A stretch of 64,000 bases of DNA. It comes from Paraglaciecola sp. T6c. GTDB lineage: Bacteria > Pseudomonadota > Gammaproteobacteria > Enterobacterales > Alteromonadaceae. Location of the stretch: positions 4,960,001 to 5,024,000 of the forward strand of contig NC_008228.1 in NCBI RefSeq assembly GCF_000014225.1. Direction: 5' to 3'. The notes under the pieces were generated by a model. That model saw nothing but the letters and a program-made list of their open reading frames with translations, made no database searches and was not told the origin of the DNA. The translations under genes and the position numbers were made by a program. This document shows positions 45,511 to 53,049 of this stretch, one piece after another (the stretch's first letter is position 1; the number at the start of each line of letters is the position of its first letter).

Positions 45511-45948
45511 AACACTGAGGATATCCCGTTGCCTGTGAATCTTCCAGATCACTATTTATACTCAAAAGCACTCACTTTTGAATAATTAATTACAGATATA
45601 ATAAATAATTTGAATAATAATTCCATAACTTAATGTACAGATTATCAACACTGCTCAGCAGACACGCAATCCACAGGCTAACCTTGGAAATTTTCTGTAT
45701 TTCAGCAGATGTGTTTTTCGATCGAGTTAACTTCCTCGATCCAGTAAAGGACTAAAAAGGTAATAAAACATACCTTTAGACCTTAGTGTGCTCCCTATTT
45801 ACTGGCAGTTTGTGGATTTAAAACACTCTCTTTAAAGATAAATTATTACTAAAAAAGCAACAATAAAGAACATATTATTCTTGACGATATCAAATATTGT
45901 TTGTTAAATGCTCAGACAACAATAATAAAAACTACTTAATGAAGGCTT
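45511..45948. promoter_or_regulatory. divergent control region between the amidase fusion and the Oar-like receptor
   Basis: AT-rich, no ORF. It contains a palindrome TCAAAAG-CACTCA-CTTTTGA (45562-45581), an AATAATTAATTAC segment (45581-45593), and a probable plus-strand promoter, TTGACG (45881-45886), 17 bases, TTAAAT (45904-45909), 40 bases before the receptor ATG. An inverted AAGAA/TTCTT repeat at 45867-45883 touches the -35. Confidence 0.5.
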
Positions 45949-48900
45949 ATGAGTCGTCGTCCTCAAATAAAAAAGCACAAGCAACAAATAGGTGAACACA
46001 TGGCAACACAATCTAGAAATTTCATACAACAACGGATTTACCGTGCCATGCAAGGTGCATGGAACAATCGCGCAACCACTCTCTCAGCTGTACTACTAGC
46101 AAGCTCTCTAGCTGGTGCTCCTGCAGCATTAGCACAGCAAGCCGGTGGCATTAAAGGTAAGGTTGAAACGCAAGCGACTGATATTTCGGTAAACGATGTC
46201 ACTGTCACCGCATCAAGTAACGTGATGCCAAAACCTAGAACGGTTAAAACAAAAGCGGATGGTAGCTATGTTTTACCGGCTCTTAAGCCTGGTAAATACA
46301 CCCTGACCTTCACCTCTGCTGATGGCACAGTTCGTCAAACCCAAGTCGACGTATTGTTAGACCAAACATCTAACGTTGATGTGGCATTTGAAGCAGCACC
46401 TGCTGATAGCACCGAGGTGATTCAAATTATCGGCTCTCGCATCAGCCGCGAAGGAGACTCTTCATTAACTAATTCTTTGGGCGAAGACGTTTTATCTCGC
46501 GTACCCATTGGTCAAGACTACCGCTCTTTGCTCGCCATTATTCCTGGTGTGCAGTATTCAGAAAATGCCACTCTTGGCCCTAACTCTGGCGGTTCTGGCC
46601 GAGATAACAAATACGGTTATGATGGGGTAGACGTATCATTACCCATGTACGGTAACCTTGCATCTGAACCATCAACCCAAGATATTGCGTTCGTATCAAT
46701 CGACCGTGGGGGCGCTAAAGCAATCGGCTTTAACCGCGCAGGTGGTTTAGCAATCAACACCTTGTCTAAATCAGGCACTAACGAGTTTCATGCCAGTGTA
46801 GAATATCGTATCGAGCCTGCAAGCTTATCCGCCGATCGTGATACAACTGAAGGTACAGATGCGAATTTTGATGAAGACAAAACGTGGATGAGCGCCAATG
46901 TTAGCGGCGCATTGATTGAAGATGAATTGTATTTTTATGGTTCATACTTCGGCCCTGAGATAACACGCGATAATAAAGAAACGGCGTATGGACCGACCAA
47001 GCAATACGAAAGTGATCGTGATGAATATTTCGGTAAATTAACTTGGGCACCTACCGAAGACTTATTGTTTAACGTCAGCTACAGAACCTCTGATAAAGAC
47101 GTTGTCGGCGACTCAGTAGGAACCAAGTCTACTGATTCCACTTCAGAAGGTAGCTCGGTATCACAAGACATTTTTACGTTCGACGGTTCATATATTATCG
47201 ACGACTATACGACGTTAACCTTCCAATACAGTGATTTTAAGAACGAGAACTCTAGCCGCCCTGATACTAATTTCTCAGGTGTTATCCCATCTATTGGTGG
47301 CACGCTTGATGTGAATAATCTTGATCAGCAAGGTTCATTTACCGTACCGAACGTTAAAACAGATGAAGGTTTTGATGCAGAAACAGCTCAAGCATTAATC
47401 GATACCTATGGTTATACCGATGATGCAGGCGTATTAACGGGTGGCGGTAATATTGGTGGCGCTTCACTTATTAATAATCAAGATTTCTCTCGTAAGAGCT
47501 TTGAAGTTGCTCTTGACCACGAAATGGAGCTAGGCAATACCGTTCACAATATTCATATTGGTGGACAGTGGAAAGAAAGCGAAGAAGTGCTCACTCGACT
47601 GTCAAATGGTTGGGGTTCAATCAGCTATAACGGCGGGTTGGGTGTAGATACCGACTTTGAAACAGACGAAGCTATCTATTACAGCGCAACAGTATATTCC
47701 AACAGTTTAAATGGTGAAGAAAACTTAAATCCGCTAACGTCAACATCAGAAGTCATCAACATTGAAGTGAATGATACCATTGAGCACGGTGACTTCACTT
47801 ACAACGTTGGTTTCTTGTTTAGCAACGATACTTTGTACGGACAAGGTCTAAGAGAAAACTCAGCGAATGCATCAGGTTACGAAGTCGCTCCTGGCAACAA
47901 GTACAAAATGTATGAGCTTGATTTTATGGACATGATCCAACCTAGACTCGGCATCACTTGGGCCTATAACGGTCGCGATACCGTGTTTGCTAACTTCGCG
48001 AGTTATAACCCAGATACTACCTCACTAGCCCGCGCGGCCTCATGGGATCGCAACAACCAATCAACCCAAGTAGTTTATTTTGATGCGGACGGTGCGTTTA
48101 TTGGTAATACCGAAGCAAACGGTTCATCAGGTAAGTTATTCCAAGATGACATGGATGCACGTCGCACGGACGAAATCACTATTGGTATGACGAAATACAT
48201 ATCAAACGAATTCTTCGTTCGCACCCATTTACGTCAGCGCGAGGCCTCACATGCGTGGGAAGATCAGCCTAACAATGCCCGCACTTATGGCGATTACGGC
48301 CCGTTTGGTGGCGTACCTGAAAACTTGCGCGATAAAGGCTTGTTTATTCCTGATTTAGCTGAGCAATATTCCAGCATGGGACTATCTGCAAGTGACGGTA
48401 GCTATGTTATTGCCGAACTAGATGGCGCTGAAAACACCTACTACGAGTGGAGCATCGAAGGTGATTACACCGGCGACAATTACTACTTGAACGTGTCTTA
48501 TGTATGGAGCCACTACTACGGTAACTATGACCAAGACGTCACTAGCACAGCGTCTGACGGTAACTTGTTTGTTGGCTCATCTAACTTAGGTGATGGTCGC
48601 GGTCGCATGTTGTGGGATGGCAAGTCAGGCACTTTAAATGGTGACCGTCCTCATGTATTAAAAGCATTGGGTTACTACACAACAGATTGGAACGCTGACA
48701 TCGGTTTTAACTTTGTCTTCCAATCTGGCGATGTTTGGGAAGAGTGGGACGGTGGCGCTTATGGTTATTCAAGCTCTACTATTCGTTACTCTGAACCTGC
48801 TGGCAGCCGTCGTGAATCAAGCCATTGGCAGTTAGACTTAAACTACGCCCAAGCCTTCAATATTACCGAAGACTTAGAGCTTCAGTTTAAAGCCGATGTG

Positions 48901-49026
48901 TTTAACGTTTTCGACAGACAGACGGGTTATAACTATCAACCCATTCTTTCTAGCGCCACCTTTGGTGAGGCACGAAACTTAATTAACCCTCGCCGTGTTC
49001 AACTTTCGGTTAGCCTAAACTACTAA
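45949..49026 (+). CDS. Oar-like TonB-dependent receptor with carboxypeptidase-regulatory-like domain
   Basis: A 1025-residue outer-membrane receptor (1008 if the ATG at 46000 is the start; both have ribosome sites). A long signal peptide ends ALAQQ. A CarboxypepD_reg-like domain follows (about 68-140: KADGSYVLPALKPGKYTLTF), then a plug (about 145-260; IIGSRISREGDSSLTN and RAGGLAINTLSKSGTNEF) and a barrel ending RRVQLSVSLNY. Oar-type receptors move proteins or large oligomers. Here cell-wall fragments are a reasonable guess from neighbours. A strong terminator lies 46 bases past the stop. Confidence 0.92.
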   Translation: MSRRPQIKKHKQQIGEHMATQSRNFIQQRIYRAMQGAWNNRATTLSAVLLASSLAGAPAALAQQAGGIKGKVETQATDISVNDVTVTASSNVMPKPRTVKTKADGSYVLPALKPGKYTLTFTSADGTVRQTQVDVLLDQTSNVDVAFEAAPADSTEVIQIIGSRISREGDSSLTNSLGEDVLSRVPIGQDYRSLLAIIPGVQYSENATLGPNSGGSGRDNKYGYDGVDVSLPMYGNLASEPSTQDIAFVSIDRGGAKAIGFNRAGGLAINTLSKSGTNEFHASVEYRIEPASLSADRDTTEGTDANFDEDKTWMSANVSGALIEDELYFYGSYFGPEITRDNKETAYGPTKQYESDRDEYFGKLTWAPTEDLLFNVSYRTSDKDVVGDSVGTKSTDSTSEGSSVSQDIFTFDGSYIIDDYTTLTFQYSDFKNENSSRPDTNFSGVIPSIGGTLDVNNLDQQGSFTVPNVKTDEGFDAETAQALIDTYGYTDDAGVLTGGGNIGGASLINNQDFSRKSFEVALDHEMELGNTVHNIHIGGQWKESEEVLTRLSNGWGSISYNGGLGVDTDFETDEAIYYSATVYSNSLNGEENLNPLTSTSEVINIEVNDTIEHGDFTYNVGFLFSNDTLYGQGLRENSANASGYEVAPGNKYKMYELDFMDMIQPRLGITWAYNGRDTVFANFASYNPDTTSLARAASWDRNNQSTQVVYFDADGAFIGNTEANGSSGKLFQDDMDARRTDEITIGMTKYISNEFFVRTHLRQREASHAWEDQPNNARTYGDYGPFGGVPENLRDKGLFIPDLAEQYSSMGLSASDGSYVIAELDGAENTYYEWSIEGDYTGDNYYLNVSYVWSHYYGNYDQDVTSTASDGNLFVGSSNLGDGRGRMLWDGKSGTLNGDRPHVLKALGYYTTDWNADIGFNFVFQSGDVWEEWDGGAYGYSSSTIRYSEPAGSRRESSHWQLDLNYAQAFNITEDLELQFKADVFNVFDRQTGYNYQPILSSATFGEARNLINPRRVQLSVSLNY

Positions 49027-49072
49027 CCCAGCTTAGCGACTTACCTTAGCGAATACAGGTAGTTGTTTGTTT

Positions 49073-49100
49073 ATCCCCGCTTCTGGCGGGGATTTTTTTA
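49073..49100 (+). terminator. intrinsic terminator of the Oar-like receptor gene
   Basis: ATCCCCGC-TTCTG-GCGGGGAT followed by TTTTTTA: an 8-bp GC-rich stem with a clean T-run. Confidence 0.9.
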
Positions 49101-49171
49101 TTTTCTTCACGCGTTATTTTATTGCGGTACAACTAAGTACCGCCATATATTTTTATTTTCAGGAGTGAGTC

Positions 49172-51073
49172 ATGGGCTTTAGGCCGTTGCGTTTGTGTTT
49201 TGTCGTTTTCTTCGTTATCGCTTGTATTTCATGCACAAGCAAACCATCAATCGATCCTAAAATTGAAGCCTTAGTTGCGCAAAAACTGATGCTCGATATT
49301 CGCTATTTCTGTGATGAAAACGAGCTTGATGCAACCACACAGCGCTGCACTACACCTGTCACCACGTTACCCGATGACCTTAAAGAAATGATTGCTGACA
49401 CAGGTGTAGGCGGCATAATCTTATTTGCCAATAACTTGGTCGACACAGAACAAATGCTTCGCCTGAATCGTGACTTGCAAGCAGCCTCAGCCAGTGGCGG
49501 GCACTCTCCACTGCTTATCTCTATCGATCAAGAAGGCGGGCGCGTGGTGCGCATCCCGCAAAATATTAGTACTGCATTTAGCGGCAATATGGCCATTGGT
49601 GCCACATACGCCGAACATGGAACACACTTTGCCACGCTTAGCGGTGATGTGATTGCTAAAGAGTTAGCCGTACTGGGTTTTAACGTTAATTTTGCTCCTT
49701 CAGTTGATGTAAACGTCAATCCAGAAAACCCTGTGATAAACGTGCGCTCATTCGGGGAAGACCCACAAGTGGTGGCTGAACTGGGATTAGCTCAAATGCA
49801 GGCAATGCAACAAAACGGCATTATTGCTGCGCTGAAACACTTTCCTGGGCACGGGGATACCAGCACCGATAGTCACTCGGGCTTACCCTTGGTTGAACAT
49901 GACTTACACAAAATAAAAGCGGTAGATTTAGCGCCATTTCAATACGCCATTGATAATGGCGATCCGGGCATGATCATGACGGCACATATTCAATACCCAG
50001 CCCTTGATAGCTCAACATTTACTGCCACTGACGGCAGCAAGACAATACTACCGGCTACCATGTCTCGGGCAATTTTAACCGACTTGCTCAGAGACCAAAT
50101 GGGCTTTCGGGGCGTGATCATCACAGATGCGTTAGATATGGCCGCCATCGCCCATTTTTATGAGCCTACCCAAGCGGTATTGCAAACATTCAAGGCGGGT
50201 ACTGACATCGCACTAATGCCACTGGCTATTCGCACTGCACAGGACATTCCTAAGCTTAAAAAAATGATTGCTGATCTAGCTTATGCCGTTCAAATTGGCG
50301 ACGTAACGTTAGCTGAAATAGAGACGTCAGTAGCGCGTATTCAAACCTTAAAACACAATTATATTCCGTCTAATACTGCCCAGTTATCCCCAGCCAAAGC
50401 ACTCGCTCGGGCGCAAAGTATATTGGCTGCGCCTGCTCATCTAAAAATAGAGCAAGACTTAGCGGATAACGCCATTGTGGCGATTAAAAATCAGCAAGCA
50501 TGGCCGATAAGCCAATCCACTAAGCGCATTCATCTCGTCATGCCAGACAAGAGTAAATGCATGGCCATGACAACTGCACTAACTGATGCACTTAACACAT
50601 TTGACCCACGGCCTGAACTGACAATGAGCTGTGCCAGCTTAGTGAGCGAGCCAACAGATAACCTTCTTGCCCTACAGCGTGACGCACAATTAGTGATTTA
50701 CACCGATATTACCCCGCAGCAAAGCTTGGTTGAAATGGGGGGAATGGACGATATTATTGATTGGCGCTCAAGACCGAATAAAGAAGCGCTGGATGCCAAG
50801 CTTCTCACCTTACTGAAAGACATTAAACCCCATCAAAAATCGCTTATGGTGAGTATGCGCACCCCTTATGCAGTGACCCAGTACGCAGATTATCTGGATG
50901 GCATTTTGGCGACCTTTGCTTATAACACCCAAGTTACTGAGCAATTAGATGAAAACGGAGCAGCCCGTGCCCACTACGAAGGTCCTATTTATCGCGCTTT
51001 GGCCAATATTCTGTTCGGTAATCAACAGGCCTCGGGATCGCTGCCAGTTAGCATTGGTAAGATTCAGCATTAA
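49172..51073 (+). CDS. nagZ: extracytoplasmic beta-N-acetylglucosaminidase, GH3 (NagZ type), lipoprotein
   Basis: A 633-residue lipoprotein. The signal ends ACISCTS with lipid Cys at about 21. The GH3 domain (about 30-400) has the NagZ signature KHFPGHGDTSTDSH (222-235), holding the acid/base Asp-His pair, and the nucleophile D319 in GVIITDALDM. A C-terminal GH3 domain of about 220 residues follows. E. coli NagZ is cytosolic and about 340 residues; this form matches the secreted two-domain B. subtilis NagZ. It would remove GlcNAc from the non-reducing end of cell-wall fragments. AGGAG precedes the ATG. Confidence 0.93.
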   Translation: MGFRPLRLCFVVFFVIACISCTSKPSIDPKIEALVAQKLMLDIRYFCDENELDATTQRCTTPVTTLPDDLKEMIADTGVGGIILFANNLVDTEQMLRLNRDLQAASASGGHSPLLISIDQEGGRVVRIPQNISTAFSGNMAIGATYAEHGTHFATLSGDVIAKELAVLGFNVNFAPSVDVNVNPENPVINVRSFGEDPQVVAELGLAQMQAMQQNGIIAALKHFPGHGDTSTDSHSGLPLVEHDLHKIKAVDLAPFQYAIDNGDPGMIMTAHIQYPALDSSTFTATDGSKTILPATMSRAILTDLLRDQMGFRGVIITDALDMAAIAHFYEPTQAVLQTFKAGTDIALMPLAIRTAQDIPKLKKMIADLAYAVQIGDVTLAEIETSVARIQTLKHNYIPSNTAQLSPAKALARAQSILAAPAHLKIEQDLADNAIVAIKNQQAWPISQSTKRIHLVMPDKSKCMAMTTALTDALNTFDPRPELTMSCASLVSEPTDNLLALQRDAQLVIYTDITPQQSLVEMGGMDDIIDWRSRPNKEALDAKLLTLLKDIKPHQKSLMVSMRTPYAVTQYADYLDGILATFAYNTQVTEQLDENGAARAHYEGPIYRALANILFGNQQASGSLPVSIGKIQH

Positions 51074-51196
51074 CTAAATGAAATTTTCTGCCCTTAGCAC
51101 TGTCTTGTTGATGGGTTATGGTATTTTATGTGAAACGTGAACTGCGACCGAGCTTAAATAATATTCTTTTAACAGCAGATAAATTGAGGGATGTGT

Positions 51197-51598
51197 ATGG
51201 CGTTTAACGATACATTTCGCATCAGCAGCCATGGCGTTATTTTCAATGAAACAGGACAAGTTTTATTGCTAAAGGCCACTTATGGTCATTGTGCTTGGGG
51301 TTTACCCGGTGGTGCTCTTGAGCCTGGTGAAACCATTCATCAAGCTTTGTTGCGAGAGTGCCAAGAAGAATTAGGTGTGCAGGTGGAAATTGAGTACCTT
51401 TCTGGAGTGTATTTTCATAGTGCATATAACTCTCAGGCCTGCATTTTTAAAGTTCACTTGGGGAAACAGGCCATAAGTCTAAGTGACGAGCACAGTGAAT
51501 ACGGTTATTTTGATCTTAATTCACTGTCAAAAATACAGAAGCAGCGCGTCGAACAATGCGCCGCGTATAACGGTCAAGTGGTCAGTGATGCGTTTTGA
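51197..51598 (+). CDS. NUDIX hydrolase
   Basis: A 133-residue protein from the ATG at 51197; an ATG at 51191 directly abuts the GAGGG ribosome site, so the later one is preferred. The complete Nudix box GALEPGETIHQALLRECQEELGV (residues about 35-57) carries the metal-binding glutamates. The substrate, a nucleoside diphosphate linked to another group, is unknown. It may recycle UDP-sugars in this locus, but it could also be an unrelated insertion. It sits between nagZ and the RpiR regulator. Confidence 0.9.
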   Translation: MAFNDTFRISSHGVIFNETGQVLLLKATYGHCAWGLPGGALEPGETIHQALLRECQEELGVQVEIEYLSGVYFHSAYNSQACIFKVHLGKQAISLSDEHSEYGYFDLNSLSKIQKQRVEQCAAYNGQVVSDAF

Positions 51599-51772
51599 AC
51601 TTTGTGTATCAAAGTCGAAATTTTAGCTAGGCTTTTGATTGCTTAACGCAATGGAATAATGTGCAAAATACAAACAATTTTAAATTATACTACGCTAAAA
51701 GAGTTTGAATAAATTATCGATTTATCTTTGCCGAACATCGGCACTAGCGGTAAGCTAATTGCTCATAAATTC

Positions 51773-51795
51773 ACAATTTTTTACGCGTAAATTGT
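51773..51795. promoter_or_regulatory. candidate operator upstream of the RpiR/MurR gene
   Basis: ACAATTT and AAATTGT arms enclose TTT and the self-complementary ACGCGT. It lies 48 bases before the regulator ATG, a usual place for autoregulation. A second AT-rich palindrome-like stretch, GTAAATTGTTAAAATTAC, overlaps at 51787-51804. Confidence 0.45.
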
Positions 51796-51842
51796 TAAAA
51801 TTACGGTAAACTAAATAATAAATTATTACTCAGAGTTGCTTA

Positions 51843-52691
51843 ATGTCTACTTTCACAAAAATAAAAGCCATTAAAGATACCCTTTCTAATAGCGAATTAA
51901 AGCTCGCTAAATTTGTACTTAGTTCATCAAATGCAGTAAGGGATCTGTCATCTCAAGAACTCGCGAATGTCGTTGGCGTCAGTCAATCTAGTGTGGTGAA
52001 ATTCGCCCAAAAGCTTGGATACAAAGGGTATCCAGCGTTCAAGCTAGGGGTAATAGACGCATTAAATTCAACTGCGAGTGAGGGCAATCTACACGGTAAA
52101 ATCACCCTCAATGACAGCTTCAAACAAGTGTCAGAAAAGCTACTTAGCAGCAAAGTCGCAGTATTAACCGAGACTAAAAACCTTAATGAAGAAGCCGCGT
52201 TTCACCAAGCTGTGGAATTACTCAAATCAGCTAAGCGCATTTTGATTTGTGGCTTAGGTGGTTCAGCTCTGGTAGGGAAAGACTTCTCCTATAAGCTGCA
52301 AAAACTTGGCATGTTAGCCATTGAAGAGCCTGATATGCACGCCCAGTTGGCCTTTGCTGCTACCTTGTCTGAAAACGATTTGGTGTTTGCCATCAGCGAA
52401 TCCGGCAGTACCCGTGAAATTGTCAATGTAGTGAAACAGGCCAAGCAAAACAGCTGTAAAGTGATCACGGTAACTCGCTATGGCGCAACGCCGGTATCTG
52501 ATCTTGCAGATATCAAACTATATTCAGTAGCAGAAGAAGAGTCAGCGCGTTTGTCATCGATAATGGCCCGTACTGCTCAAGAGTTTATTATCGACATATT
52601 GTTTATTGCGATCACTCAATCATCAAGACAAGGTCGCCAATTACTTGAGAAAACGAACTCAGTGGTCAGTGACTTTAGGCAATCTTCTTAA
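51843..52691 (+). CDS. murR: MurR/RpiR-family regulator
   Basis: A 282-residue regulator. The N-terminal HTH_6 domain (about 1-77) has LSSQELANVVGVSQSSVVKFAQKLGYKGYPAFKL. The C-terminal SIS sugar-phosphate domain (about 125-255) has ILICGLGGSALVGKDFSYKL and VFAISESGSTREIVNVVKQAK. In E. coli MurR binds MurNAc-6-phosphate and represses murQP. Position beside nagZ and near murQ and namZ supports this reading, but the RpiR fold also senses other sugar phosphates. The symbol is by context. Confidence 0.82.
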   Translation: MSTFTKIKAIKDTLSNSELKLAKFVLSSSNAVRDLSSQELANVVGVSQSSVVKFAQKLGYKGYPAFKLGVIDALNSTASEGNLHGKITLNDSFKQVSEKLLSSKVAVLTETKNLNEEAAFHQAVELLKSAKRILICGLGGSALVGKDFSYKLQKLGMLAIEEPDMHAQLAFAATLSENDLVFAISESGSTREIVNVVKQAKQNSCKVITVTRYGATPVSDLADIKLYSVAEEESARLSSIMARTAQEFIIDILFIAITQSSRQGRQLLEKTNSVVSDFRQSS

Positions 52692-53049
52692 CATTCCACC
52701 TTAGTACTCGCTCTTTTGGCGTTAAATAGCCGTAATAAAGGCTGTTTTAACGCTAATCTGCTTTATTGCAAAATTTCTCAGCTTAACTTACTGATGGTAT
52801 TAGAAATCTTTAGCACCACTAAATTTTCGTACGAATCGGCAGCGCTCAAATTTTAGCCTTTTCGCTCATTTACCCACCTTTAAACGGTCAATTAAAAGTC
52901 AATGTAAATAGTTATTAACACTGTTTAACAAAGTTTTTACGATATATTTGTTTGAAATAACAGCTAATGCCCCATACAATTCGCCGCAATCTGCACTTAT
53001 AGCAGATAGATTCTTTATCTTTCCTATAATTACCTTCTCAGGGACACAT
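52692..53049. other. intergenic region between the regulator and the second receptor
   Basis: It holds a 12-bp interrupted stem-loop (52719-52753: GCGTTAAA.AGCC / GGCT..TTTAACGC), probably the end of the regulator transcript but without a T-run. It also holds the palindrome-like GTAAATAGTTATTAAC at 52904-52919. A matching sequence lies upstream of the murQ operon at 63976-63991. A longer frame from 52948 runs into this gap but is not the likely gene start. Confidence 0.45.
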
